In this document: positions 49,018 through 58,042 of the stretch, one piece after another | Numbering within the stretch: position 1 is the stretch's first letter | How the letters are laid out: the number at the start of each line of letters is the position of its first letter | Assembly (NCBI RefSeq): GCF_030997045.1 | Contig: NZ_CP116899.1 | Location: 3,434,001 to 3,498,000 of the forward strand | Direction: 5' to 3' | From: Microbulbifer sp. TB1203 | GTDB taxonomy: Bacteria > Pseudomonadota > Gammaproteobacteria > Pseudomonadales > Cellvibrionaceae | Length of the DNA stretch: 64,000 nt | The notes under the pieces: generated by a model | Databases searched by the model: none | What the model saw: the letters and a program-made list of their open reading frames with translations, nothing else | What the model was told of the DNA's origin: nothing | Position numbers and translations under genes: made by a program

Positions 49018-51534
49018 TTAAACTGTCACTGCTACTGAAGCCTCCACTAGAGTCTCAACTGTCGTATAAATATCGATGCTTTCATCAGGGGTATCAATAC
49101 TGACAACGAGACTATAACGCACCTCATTCTTCCAGCGATCCAGTGCCGTGCGGTACTTCCACCAGCCACCGACCGGGTAAACGGCAATCGTGTGCATATC
49201 TGCAAGGTCCGCTGCGGAGCCAATCCAGGTATCAGAATGCAATGAGCCTCGCGAACGCAATGTAGGACCTAAACGCCACCCGTCGTTGTCGCCCTCAGGA
49301 CCGGTATAACCCTCCATCGTTTCGTTTGCTACTTTGTTGATTGAAGCGCGGAAATTTTCAAGCGATTGACCGGGACGAATGACGTCGAATCGCAACCCAT
49401 GAGATGGGTAGGTATACCGGCTTCTATAACCTCGGCGTCCCGGGTTCGGCTCTACAAAATACGACAGAGTCACACGAAACTGTACTTCGAGCTCAGGAGG
49501 TAACTGTTGTAGCGCCTCGATTGGCCACGGCAATTCATGCAACCTCATCTCGTTCAGCTTCGGATCCGCTGAAGCCGACGCACTGCTCTCTTTTACAAAT
49601 GGTTGCAATTCACCTTGTGCAATCAGTGTGAGCATATGATTCGCGCTGTACCGCGCCCGCTCCAGATTGGGCACACCAAATCCAAATGTTCGCAGCATAC
49701 TCTCTTTCGCGACTTTCGGACTATGGCTTTTATTCAGCAGCCCGAATCGCTCCCACATTCTGGGAGTCCATTCGGCCGAATGGACAAGTAATGCGCGGAT
49801 GGATTCCGGCCAAAACTCTGGATACTCAGCCATCAAAATAGCGGCATGTCCCGATACCTGAGCACAGGCTGCACTTGTATCTGCAGACACTTCGAACAAC
49901 TGCACACTGCTTCGGCCGGACGTCGTCAGTAAAGAGACGGTGTCAGCGTCAGTAACTTCAGTTTTGTCAGGCGAGAGCAGCCGATTTCCACCCTCTGCGA
50001 CCAATTCTGGTTTAAAAGGAGCAAACTTCCTCCAATCCCAATTAACCGATGAGCGTGAAGCGGGCGCTATATCGCCGGCAACCGCTAGCGGAGACCACTC
50101 TGCGAAACTCGGGTCATCATTCGTAGTGAGCTCTGTATAAGCGCCTATCGTTAATGCATTCCAGGATTGTGCCGGGTCCTCTATCTCAGCCAACTGAACT
50201 TGCTCCCAGTAGTCGAGAGCCGCAGCTATAGAACGGTTATTGCCGGCTGAAATTACGAACAATCTCTGCTTTCCATCCTCAAACCCCGAAGAAAATTGGT
50301 CTAGCTCCGAGGACCAGGAGGATGGTAGACCCCCTAGGGAATCAGGCTCTGCGGTTACCGACAGAGAAAAGATACGATTGATATCTGGGGCGCCAATTTC
50401 CAGCTTTGAGGCTGTGCCCACAGTAATATCCCCATACAGCTCCGGCTCGTTATTACCGGTTGGCGGCAGAATTCGGGCAGACTCGATGCAATGATTTAGC
50501 TCGATAGTCTCTTTACTTACCACCGCTAAGTGTAAATCTCCAAATACCGCAAGTCCCGCCAGCCTGGACCCGTGATCATTAAATTCGAGCGCACCATAAG
50601 TATCGAAGTGTGGCCAATCAGGTTCCCAACATGCTGCTTGATCATCAGAGCAAACCAGCTTCAGTAATGGGTGATTGTAGTTAACCCCAGCATCAAGGAT
50701 GGTTACCGCCGTGGATACCTTTTCGTCGATTTGAACGCGCTCATTGAGGTCAGCCACCCATTCCTGCTGCTCTTTTGGTGAAGACTCAACCAGTACAGTT
50801 GGAGTCTCTTTTGCGCGCCTTAATTCTTGCAGGTTCGAGATCAATTCCGGGGCAGATTTCAGCTGATTTGCTGATGCCCGGATGAGCACTACCACGCTGT
50901 CAAAAAAGCTAAGAGAGGTATTGCCTAAGCGAGCCTCAATGCGTTGCGCCAACTGATGCGCGATACCGATAGAATCCTCGTCTTCAGGCCGCCTCTTCAG
51001 CCAAAGCTCCCACCAAACCACTTGCTGCTCATCTTCCGGAAATAGCGAAACATCATCGGTCCAGAATGAATGGAGATCAGCGAGCCTGACTTCAGATATG
51101 CTGTCAATCAACTTATGGTTTCTGGGCTCTCCGCCCTTGCTGTCCTTCTGTGGATCTAGGTATTGATCCAGCTTTTTCTGGAATACATTTCTGCGGCTTT
51201 CCGGAACAAAGACGACAGCCACATCTCGATCATCAACTTTTCGGCAAGACCTGAGTTTAAAATCGCGGCCATCCAAGCTATCCAGCGCCAATGGGTAATC
51301 TGGTATGCCGATGATCTCGACATAAATTCCGATATCTTCAGTGATTGGTTCAGGGGCTACCTCTCGCTGGCTGTCGTAGCCGCTCTGGATCGCGGCATAC
51401 TGCTGAGTCAATTCTTGACCGTGAGAGGCTCGGTTTTGGAGAGGAACCTGTGCACCACGCCCCGTTCGGCGAGATTGAAAGTCTTCGTTCTGAACAAATC
51501 CGCTCAATAAAATATGGGGTTTCCGTTCCGCCAT
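49018..51534 (-). CDS. ietS: IetS-like subtilisin (S8) protease of an IetAS defence pair
   Basis: This 838-residue cytoplasmic S8 peptidase has no signal peptide. The catalytic triad is visible: Asp281 in TILDAGVNYNHP, His321 in NDHGSRLAG and Ser554 in ADTSAACAQVSG. About 270 N-terminal residues (start MAERKPHILLSGFVQNEDFQ) and a C-terminal beta domain of about 200 residues flank the protease core. It lies 12 bases after an AAA ATPase gene. Such ATPase-protease pairs are the IetAS system, reported to protect against phages. The lower GC than housekeeping neighbours fits a transferred module. Confidence 0.85.
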   Translation of the reverse strand: MAERKPHILLSGFVQNEDFQSRRTGRGAQVPLQNRASHGQELTQQYAAIQSGYDSQREVAPEPITEDIGIYVEIIGIPDYPLALDSLDGRDFKLRSCRKVDDRDVAVVFVPESRRNVFQKKLDQYLDPQKDSKGGEPRNHKLIDSISEVRLADLHSFWTDDVSLFPEDEQQVVWWELWLKRRPEDEDSIGIAHQLAQRIEARLGNTSLSFFDSVVVLIRASANQLKSAPELISNLQELRRAKETPTVLVESSPKEQQEWVADLNERVQIDEKVSTAVTILDAGVNYNHPLLKLVCSDDQAACWEPDWPHFDTYGALEFNDHGSRLAGLAVFGDLHLAVVSKETIELNHCIESARILPPTGNNEPELYGDITVGTASKLEIGAPDINRIFSLSVTAEPDSLGGLPSSWSSELDQFSSGFEDGKQRLFVISAGNNRSIAAALDYWEQVQLAEIEDPAQSWNALTIGAYTELTTNDDPSFAEWSPLAVAGDIAPASRSSVNWDWRKFAPFKPELVAEGGNRLLSPDKTEVTDADTVSLLTTSGRSSVQLFEVSADTSAACAQVSGHAAILMAEYPEFWPESIRALLVHSAEWTPRMWERFGLLNKSHSPKVAKESMLRTFGFGVPNLERARYSANHMLTLIAQGELQPFVKESSASASADPKLNEMRLHELPWPIEALQQLPPELEVQFRVTLSYFVEPNPGRRGYRSRYTYPSHGLRFDVIRPGQSLENFRASINKVANETMEGYTGPEGDNDGWRLGPTLRSRGSLHSDTWIGSAADLADMHTIAVYPVGGWWKYRTALDRWKNEVRYSLVVSIDTPDESIDIYTTVETLVEASVAVTV

Positions 51535-51546
51535 AGGGGCCGCTAC

Positions 51547-52533
51547 TTATATATTTCCAGATTGTCGACGTTTTATCGCTTTTAGCAGCAATGCCGTATT
51601 AATTTGGGCATCGTGGTGAAGCACCGCATCTTTGGCGGCATCTTCACATGCTCTCGCGACCTCTGCCGAGCTCAGCCCGACAGCAGCCGAAGAAATCTCA
51701 GACCATTTCATTGACTCTGTATCAAATAGATTGAGCCGGTTTTCAATAATTTTCCTGACTTGCTCTTCACCCGGCTTTTCAAACGGAATGATGTCATCGA
51801 ACCGACGATAAAGTGCCTTATCAAGTAATTCAGGGTGATTGGTTGCAGCTACGATTACGCTTTCCGACGCATCCTGCTCTACAAACAGCAAAAAAGAGTT
51901 CAATACTCGGCGGATTTCGCCGACGTCGTTCTGTGCTCCCCGTTGTGTACCAATCGCATCAAATTCATCAAACAAGTAAACGGCACGAGCCTGGCGGATA
52001 TGATCAAAGATCAATCTAAGCTTCGCCGCAGTTTCGCCCATAAAACGGGTGATCAAGTTATCCAATACGATGGTATACATCGGTAGTCGCAGTTCTGTCG
52101 CCAAGACGGCAGCGGACATCGTCTTTCCTGTTCCAGGAGGGCCGGTAAACAGAAGTTTACGCCGGGGTAGGAGCCCAAACTTAGCTAGTCGATCCTTTTG
52201 ACGCTGTTCAAGCAAGACTTGATTGAGCCGGTCCTTGACCTCGGGCGAAAGGACCAGTTCACCACTTCTAACTGAAGGGTGTGTGAGTTCAAGTAGTCCT
52301 TTCAGGTCACCTTTGGGCTGTTGTACCAATGGAGTCGGTTTGACAGAAGAGAGATTCGCTTCCTTCTTTTCGCGCTGGGATTTCTCAATCAGAGATTTTA
52401 TATCGCGAGCCAGTTTATGATGCCCCTGTCTAGCCTCCTTTGCTGCCACCTGCAAGGCAATAGAATAGAATCGCTGGTCATCATGATCAGCGTGACTCTT
52501 CAATAGTGCCTTTATCTGCTCTGCCGTAGCCAT
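51547..52533 (-). CDS. ietA: IetA-like AAA ATPase of an IetAS defence pair
   Basis: This 328-residue AAA ATPase has Walker A FTGPPGTGKTMSAAVLA, Walker B AVYLFDEFDAIG, sensor 1 VIVAATNHPELLD and an arginine pair in LYRRFDD. An N-terminal helical part (MATAEQIKALLKSHADHDDQ) precedes it. I chose the ATG at 52533, with GGAGTG eight bases upstream, over an earlier in-frame start. It is expected to sense or remodel a target and feed or activate the IetS protease encoded next in the same transcript. Confidence 0.85.
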   Translation of the reverse strand: MATAEQIKALLKSHADHDDQRFYSIALQVAAKEARQGHHKLARDIKSLIEKSQREKKEANLSSVKPTPLVQQPKGDLKGLLELTHPSVRSGELVLSPEVKDRLNQVLLEQRQKDRLAKFGLLPRRKLLFTGPPGTGKTMSAAVLATELRLPMYTIVLDNLITRFMGETAAKLRLIFDHIRQARAVYLFDEFDAIGTQRGAQNDVGEIRRVLNSFLLFVEQDASESVIVAATNHPELLDKALYRRFDDIIPFEKPGEEQVRKIIENRLNLFDTESMKWSEISSAAVGLSSAEVARACEDAAKDAVLHHDAQINTALLLKAIKRRQSGNI

Positions 52534-52705
52534 AGTATGTTCACTCCCGTGGAGTGCAATGATAGCGAGGTTTGCCCGCTGAATGAAATTTAGAGGCGCT
52601 ATCAAATACTGACACCCATGGTGACCAATCGGCCGCCACGGTCACAAGACTACAGGTACAGCCAAGATTAAGCCTACTCACGCTATGGATCCCCGGCAGC
52701 TAAAG

Positions 52706-52856
52706 CTACGCGCCAAAATCGTCCAAGAACTCGGAAATTGGATCAACTCCACTGATCAATAGGTGGTTCCGAGCCTTGGTCCAGGCTACGTAGAGCAGAT
52801 GCCGTTCGGTATCGAACTCCCACAGATCAAACTTATCCCCAAGCTCCTCCCCTCAG
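52706..52856 (-). pseudogene. C-terminal fragment of a UvrD-like helicase
   Basis: The frame reads FDLWEFDTERHLLYVAWTKA, RNHLLISGVDPISEFLDDFG, then stop. That is helicase motif VI (RxLLYVAxTRAR) and the tail of UvrD/PcrA-type helicases. An in-frame stop lies just upstream, so only about 45 codons remain. Confidence 0.7.
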
Positions 52857-52866
52857 GCTTCTCCCG

Positions 52867-52980
52867 CTACTCCCGAACCTTGATCTCTGCCATCTTGTAG
52901 GACATCGCCTGCCCCGGCCAGAAGCTATAGCGGTCTACCTCGGCACGCACGTTGGCTGTCCACGGGGAAGATCGACTAAT
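52867..52980 (-). pseudogene. C-terminal fragment of a DUF885 protein
   Basis: TANVRAEVDRYSFWPGQAMS and YKMAEIKVRE then stop match the conserved C-terminal block of DUF885 peptidase-like proteins (EVxRY...PGQAxxYKxxxxK). Nothing else of the gene is present. Confidence 0.6.
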
Positions 52981-53005
52981 GATTGCACCATTATTAACTA
53001 TGTAG

Positions 53006-56000
53006 TTACGCAGCCCAACCTTCAGACAAAACCTCAGCCTGCTTCAGCACCAGTTCCACCGCCTCCTCTTGCCGATCCGGCGGGTACTTGTATTTCTTCA
53101 GTATCCGCTTCACTAGCAGCCGCAATTTTGCCCGCACAGATTCCCGCTTCTGCCAATCTACCGTTGTGCTGTTGCGCAGCCGCAAAGTGAGTTCCACGGC
53201 GATGGTACGCAGCACTTCCTCTCCGAGGTCTCGCACGGAGGCTTCATTGGCCTCCAGCGCCTCGTAGAAGGCCAGTTCGTCGTCGCTCAGACGCAATTGC
53301 TCGCCGCGGTTGGCGGCCGCCTTGAATTCCCTGGCCATGGCGATCAGTTCTTCGATCACCTGGGCGGTCTGGATGGAGCGGTTCTGGTACTTCACCAGGG
53401 TATCCTTGAGCCGGTCGGAGTACTTCTTGGCCTGGACCACGTTCTTGGCGCTGCGGGTCCTGATCTCGTCCGCCAGCAGCCGTTCGAGAATCTCCACTGC
53501 CAGGTTGCGGTGCTTCATCGCCGCCACATCTTGCATAAACTCCTCGGAGAGGATGGAGATATTCGGCTTGTCGAGCCCCACTGCCTCGAAGATATCCACC
53601 ACCCGGTCGGAGACTATGGCGTTGCTCAATACCTGGCGCATGCGCGCCTGCTTGTCCGCGTCTGTGAGTTTCTTATCGGACTGCCCACGCTTGATCAGTG
53701 CCGCCCGCACCGCCTGCAGGAAGGCGATCTCTTCCTTGTGGGTCGCCGCTTCGTCCAAGGTTCCGCAGAGGGCATAGGCCTTACTGATGGCCAGCACTGT
53801 GTCGCAGTAGCGGGTTTTGCCGTCCTCGAGCCCGAGCACGAAATCCAGCACCGGGGCCATCAGCTGCAGCGGCCGGCTGGCGAAGTCCGAATAATCGCAG
53901 CCGTGGAGCAGCGCCCGTACCACCTCCAGCTTTTCCAACAGCAGTGCCAGCGCCTCGTGGGCGTCGACGGTGGGCTTGCCGCGGCCGTGGTTGGCGGTAT
54001 AGGTCTTGAGCGCCTCCTTCAGCTCGGTGGCGATACCGATATAGTCCACTACCAGCCCGCCGGGTTTATCGCCGAATACCCGGTTAACCCGGGCGATGGC
54101 CTGCATCAGGTTGTGGCCCTTCATGGGTTTGTCGATATACAGGGTGTGCAGGCAGGGGGCGTCGAAGCCGGTTAGCCACATATCGCGCACGATCACCAGT
54201 TGCAGGGGATCGTCCGGGTCCTTCACCCGCTCCTCGAAGCGCTTGAGGGTCTCTTTGCTATAGAGATGCGGCTGGAACTGAACCAGATCGGCGGCGGAGC
54301 CGGTCATCACCACTTTTATCGCGCCCTTTTCCGGGTCTCTATCGTGCCATTCCGGGTGTATGGCGATGATCGCGTTGTACATATCCACACAGATGGCGCG
54401 GCTCATACACACGATCATGCCCTTGCCCGGCATCGCCCCCTGCCGGTTGGCGAAGTGCCCTACCAGATCCTTGGCCACCTGCTGAATGCGCGGCTCGGCG
54501 CCCACCACCGCTGCCAGCGCCGCCCAGCGGCCTTTGAAGCGCTCGCCCACCTCTTCCTCGTCCAGCTCGGTGATTTCGTCCACCTCGGCGTCGATCTTCG
54601 GCAGCGCATCCTCGCGCAGCTCTATCTTGGCCAAGCGCGATTCATAGAAGATCGGCACAGTGGCGCCGTCCTTGACCGCCTGCTCCACGTCGTACACATG
54701 GATGTAGTCGCCGAACACCGCGCGGGTGTCCTTGTCCTCCAGCTCGATGGGCGTGCCGGTAAAACCGACGAAGGCGGCGTTGGGCAGGGCATCGCGCAGG
54801 TGCTTGGCGTAGCCGTACTGGTATTTGCCGGACTCCGTCAGTCGCGCCTTGAGCCCGTACTGACTGCGGTGGGCCTCGTCGCTGATCACCAGCACATTGT
54901 CGCGCTCGCTCAGCACCGGGTGGCGCTGCTCGCCGTCCAGGAGGGCGAACTTCTGGATGGTGGTAAAGATGATGCCGCCGGAAGCCCGCTCCAACAGCAG
55001 CCGGCGCAGTTCGTCGCGGCTGTCTGCCTGGACCGGCAACTGGCGCAGCAGTTGCCGCGCCTGGCTGAATGTCTTGAACAGCTGGCCGTCGAGGTCATTG
55101 CGGTCGGTAACGATCACCAGCGTCGGGTTGCCCAACTCCGGGCTGCCGGCCAGCTTGGCGGCAAAACAGCACATGGAGATGCTCTTGCCGGAACCCTGGG
55201 TATGCCAGACCACGCCGCCGCGGTTGCTGCCAGCCTTATGCGCCTCGATGGCCGTGCGGGTAGCCGCGCGCACGGCAAAGAACTGGTGGTAGCCGGCGAT
55301 CTTCTTGATCACCTTGCCGCGGTCCTCCTCGAAGATCACGAAGTGGCGCAGGTAGTCCAGCCAGTGCCCCTGGGCGAACAGGCCGCGCACCAGCACTTCC
55401 AGCTCCAGCTTGCCGGTATCCTCGTCCCGCGCGCCGGTGATGCTGCGCCACGGCAGGTAGCGTTCCCGATTGGCGGTGAGGGAGCCAAGACGCGCTTCCT
55501 GGCCGTCGGAGATCACCAGTGCCACATTGGGCGCAAACAGGTCCGGAATCTGCTCCTTATAGGTGCCGATCTGGTTGTAGGCGGACCAGATATCGGTTTT
55601 CTCGTCGGCGGGGTTCTTGAGTTCGATCACCGCCAGCGGCAGGCCGTTGACGAACACCACCATATCTGTCCGCCGCTTGCGGCTGCCCACCACGGTGAAC
55701 TGGCGCACCACCAGCCAGTCGTTATTCTCCGGGCGATCGAAGTCCAGCAGACGCACGAACACGCCCTCGGTCACTTCCTTGCCCGCCACGTCCACATTGA
55801 CGCCATCCACGAGCAGTTTGTGAAAGCCGCGGTTGGCCTGCGCGAGCACCGGCGTCTCGTGGTTGGTAACCACATGGAAGGCCTCCTCCCGCGCCACTTC
55901 CGGCAGGTAGCGGTTCAGTCGCTCGATGGCGGCCTTGAGGCGCGGGCGCAGGATCACCTGCTGCCAGTCGTTGCGTTCGGCACCGTCGCTGTCCGGGGCG

Positions 56001-56083
56001 ATGGTCTCGCCGGCAATCACTTGGTAGCCGAGGTCTTCGAACCAGGTCTGGCAGAGGGTTTCGAGCTGGTCTTCACTGATCAT
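53006..56083 (-). CDS. hsdR: Type I restriction enzyme R subunit
   Basis: HsdR is the 1025-residue motor and nuclease subunit. The N-terminal PD-(D/E)XK part shows DMVVFVNGLPLAVIELKNP. The translocase has Walker A VWHTQGSGKSISM, the DEAH box VISDEAHRSQYG, FTGTPIELED and later helicase motifs (IVRDMWLTGFDAPCLHTLY, MQAIARVNRVF). The C-terminal helical domain (from about residue 860) probably contacts the methylase core. It is the last gene of the operon and is separated from hsdS by three other genes. Confidence 0.95.
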   Translation of the reverse strand: MISEDQLETLCQTWFEDLGYQVIAGETIAPDSDGAERNDWQQVILRPRLKAAIERLNRYLPEVAREEAFHVVTNHETPVLAQANRGFHKLLVDGVNVDVAGKEVTEGVFVRLLDFDRPENNDWLVVRQFTVVGSRKRRTDMVVFVNGLPLAVIELKNPADEKTDIWSAYNQIGTYKEQIPDLFAPNVALVISDGQEARLGSLTANRERYLPWRSITGARDEDTGKLELEVLVRGLFAQGHWLDYLRHFVIFEEDRGKVIKKIAGYHQFFAVRAATRTAIEAHKAGSNRGGVVWHTQGSGKSISMCCFAAKLAGSPELGNPTLVIVTDRNDLDGQLFKTFSQARQLLRQLPVQADSRDELRRLLLERASGGIIFTTIQKFALLDGEQRHPVLSERDNVLVISDEAHRSQYGLKARLTESGKYQYGYAKHLRDALPNAAFVGFTGTPIELEDKDTRAVFGDYIHVYDVEQAVKDGATVPIFYESRLAKIELREDALPKIDAEVDEITELDEEEVGERFKGRWAALAAVVGAEPRIQQVAKDLVGHFANRQGAMPGKGMIVCMSRAICVDMYNAIIAIHPEWHDRDPEKGAIKVVMTGSAADLVQFQPHLYSKETLKRFEERVKDPDDPLQLVIVRDMWLTGFDAPCLHTLYIDKPMKGHNLMQAIARVNRVFGDKPGGLVVDYIGIATELKEALKTYTANHGRGKPTVDAHEALALLLEKLEVVRALLHGCDYSDFASRPLQLMAPVLDFVLGLEDGKTRYCDTVLAISKAYALCGTLDEAATHKEEIAFLQAVRAALIKRGQSDKKLTDADKQARMRQVLSNAIVSDRVVDIFEAVGLDKPNISILSEEFMQDVAAMKHRNLAVEILERLLADEIRTRSAKNVVQAKKYSDRLKDTLVKYQNRSIQTAQVIEELIAMAREFKAAANRGEQLRLSDDELAFYEALEANEASVRDLGEEVLRTIAVELTLRLRNSTTVDWQKRESVRAKLRLLVKRILKKYKYPPDRQEEAVELVLKQAEVLSEGWAA

Positions 56084-56150
56084 TGTTTTTCTTTTGTTCG
56101 CACTGCTGGACTGGGCAGCCTAGGCCACCAGATACCGAGTAGACAGGGAG

Positions 56151-56447
56151 CTACTCTTCCCTGTCCCATTCTGCTTCATAACCGTTGCTCACGAAATAGC
56201 CGTTCAGGGAATGGAATATATACTCGGCCCAGGCCTCGAACCCTTCCCGCTCCAGGACCGGCACACCCTTGCCGCCGTCATCGGCCATGACATCGAGCAT
56301 TTTCCAGTAAAAAGCGGATAAGATTTCTGCCTCGCGGCTGTCTTTTACGCCGCGGTTTTCGAGGATGGTCCTGGCTTTCTCATCGCCCATTTTATCGGCG
56401 TAGTGGAGGAGAATGGCTTCTTCTTCCGGGTATTTGTACTCGATCAT
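56151..56447 (-). CDS. Small acidic protein inside the type I RM operon
   Basis: This 98-residue acidic protein begins MIEYKYPEEEAILLHYADKM; it is mostly helical and ends in YEAEWDREE. Its start overlaps the stop of the 154-residue gene before it (ATGA), so the two are coupled. No family is recognised. Its place between hsdS and hsdR suggests an accessory role such as control of the restriction activity, which is inference. Confidence 0.65.
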   Translation of the reverse strand: MIEYKYPEEEAILLHYADKMGDEKARTILENRGVKDSREAEILSAFYWKMLDVMADDGGKGVPVLEREGFEAWAEYIFHSLNGYFVSNGYEAEWDREE

Positions 56448-56908
56448 AGTGCCTCCTGCGCCTCCCTGATGACTGACATTCTGTCTGCAACCCAGGTCAA
56501 CTTTTCAGCCAGGGTTTCTATACGCATTCTTTCGGTTACTGCCAACAGGTAATGATTCTCGTCTTTCGGGTCAGCAACAAACGCTAGGCCACTTGGAATA
56601 TCGGCCTTCTCTATCACCCAGAAAACGTCGATTGACGCCCCTCTGGTTACCTTCTTCTTCATTTTGTAGATGCGCTTCAGGTGCTGCCAGTGGGCAGAAA
56701 ATGAAAGCCCCATCTCCGGGTGAGGCAAGACCCATCGTTCATCCTGCGAAAAAAGGTAATCCCGTTTCCTGACGCCGAATATGATAGAGGAATCATTGCT
56801 GTTTCTATATAAAGTGGGGTGAGCTCCCTGCTCCGTAGGGCGAGCATAGAATGGCCCCAGCTTCTTGATGTACTCACGCAAATCCTCAACAGTCCTGAAT
56901 TGCTCCAT
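56444..56908 (-). CDS. Hypothetical protein inside the type I RM operon
   Basis: This 154-residue protein begins MEQFRTVEDLREYIKKLGPF. It contains PTLYRNSNDSSIIFGVRKRD and a C-terminal half with ASIDVFWVIEKADIPSGLAF and ADRMSVIREA. It has an alpha/beta look with no membrane parts. The ATG at 56908 is supported by GGGAG eight bases upstream; the frame is open seven codons further. It overlaps the 98-residue gene. I cannot assign it; a toxin-antitoxin-like pair with that gene is possible but unproven. Confidence 0.65.
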   Translation of the reverse strand: MEQFRTVEDLREYIKKLGPFYARPTEQGAHPTLYRNSNDSSIIFGVRKRDYLFSQDERWVLPHPEMGLSFSAHWQHLKRIYKMKKKVTRGASIDVFWVIEKADIPSGLAFVADPKDENHYLLAVTERMRIETLAEKLTWVADRMSVIREAQEAL

Positions 56909-56938
56909 ATTCCATTCTCCCTGGATCAATACCGAAAG

Positions 56939-58042
56939 TCAGACTAATAAATCGATGTCCAGATTCTTTAATTGTGGTTTTGCCGCATCAATCACTCTTT
57001 GCAATGTAGCGACCATCCACTTGTTGATGCTCGGCCATTGAGATTCGTCGAAACCGGAAACGGGTTCCTTGATGATAAATTGATAGAAGTCCGCAGATAC
57101 CGATTTTTCTTCAACCCCCATGCCGATGGCCTCAAGAAATCTCGCCCTATCAAAATTCTGGTAGATATCTCCCGCAGACTTACCTTTAAACTCCAGTTTT
57201 ACGCGCACCTGCGTCTTCATCAATCTGAGCACGATCTTCACATCGCCACTGCGACAGTGATGAATCAAGTACCCATTTAGTGTCTCGCCTCTTTCGGAAA
57301 AAATCTCCTTTATGTCACCTTCCAAAACTTCACGAAACTGACTCCAGAATCTCCCGAATACAACCCTGTTATTCTCCTGTTGCCGACGCTCGCTACGCAC
57401 CTCTTCAGATTTGTCCCTGATCCCGATCATATACTCCTCGGCCTCCTTCACCGGGATTATCTGATCCAGGCTCAAGAACAGCTGATCGCCCAAAGCATAG
57501 GGCGCGGCCTTGATACACTGAATGCGGATGCGGTGCTCCATCAGCCACAGAGCGGTGGAGGTGACCTCGCGGCGGAAGTTGGCGGCGACGAAAATGATGC
57601 GCTGGTCGGAGCCGGGGTTCAGGGTCAGCTCGTCGAACTCGGTATCGTCGAAGAATTCGCTCAGGCGCTGCTGGGCGCTCTGACCGGGTTCGTACTTTTC
57701 CAGGTACTGCTGGTAGATGGCGACTAGCTGGCTCTTGGTGAGGCCCGCGCAGTAGGAGGCGTACTTGAGCGCCTGCCACACCACGTCGCGGCCGGAGTCG
57801 TCCAGCTTGTTCTCGATGATTACCAAGTGGCCCTGCTTGTCCAACGCCAACAGATCGAGGCGCTCGCGGGTTTCGTCGAAACCGTCGAACTCCTTCTGGA
57901 TAATCAGCAGATCCTCGCCCAGCACTTCAGGATTGGCGGCGAGCCACTCCTGCAGATGCTCGCGCTCGCGGAGGCCCAGTTCGGAGAATCTCTTTTGCTG
58001 CAGTGGGGAGATGCGGTTGGCGTCCTTGTCAATCTGGTACAC
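56939..58042 (-). CDS. DUF4268/NucS-like PD-(D/E)XK nuclease-fold protein
   Basis: This 367-residue protein has an N-terminal nuclease-like domain with LGLREREHLQEWLAANPEVL and RLDLLALDKQGHLVIIENKL, the Asp...Glu-x-Lys metal site of the NucS/DUF91 type. A C-terminal DUF4268-like domain follows (RFWSQFREVLEGDIKEIFSE onwards). The GTG start overlaps the hsdS stop (TAGTG), so it is translated together with HsdS. It may be an extra effector nuclease or a modifier of the restriction complex. Confidence 0.8.
   Translation of the reverse strand: MYQIDKDANRISPLQQKRFSELGLREREHLQEWLAANPEVLGEDLLIIQKEFDGFDETRERLDLLALDKQGHLVIIENKLDDSGRDVVWQALKYASYCAGLTKSQLVAIYQQYLEKYEPGQSAQQRLSEFFDDTEFDELTLNPGSDQRIIFVAANFRREVTSTALWLMEHRIRIQCIKAAPYALGDQLFLSLDQIIPVKEAEEYMIGIRDKSEEVRSERRQQENNRVVFGRFWSQFREVLEGDIKEIFSERGETLNGYLIHHCRSGDVKIVLRLMKTQVRVKLEFKGKSAGDIYQNFDRARFLEAIGMGVEEKSVSADFYQFIIKEPVSGFDESQWPSINKWMVATLQRVIDAAKPQLKNLDIDLLV

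Noticed and set aside
54200..56290. Long open frame opposite hsdR
   Set aside because: Shadow of a well-supported gene; low-complexity His/Gln/Ala-rich translation.
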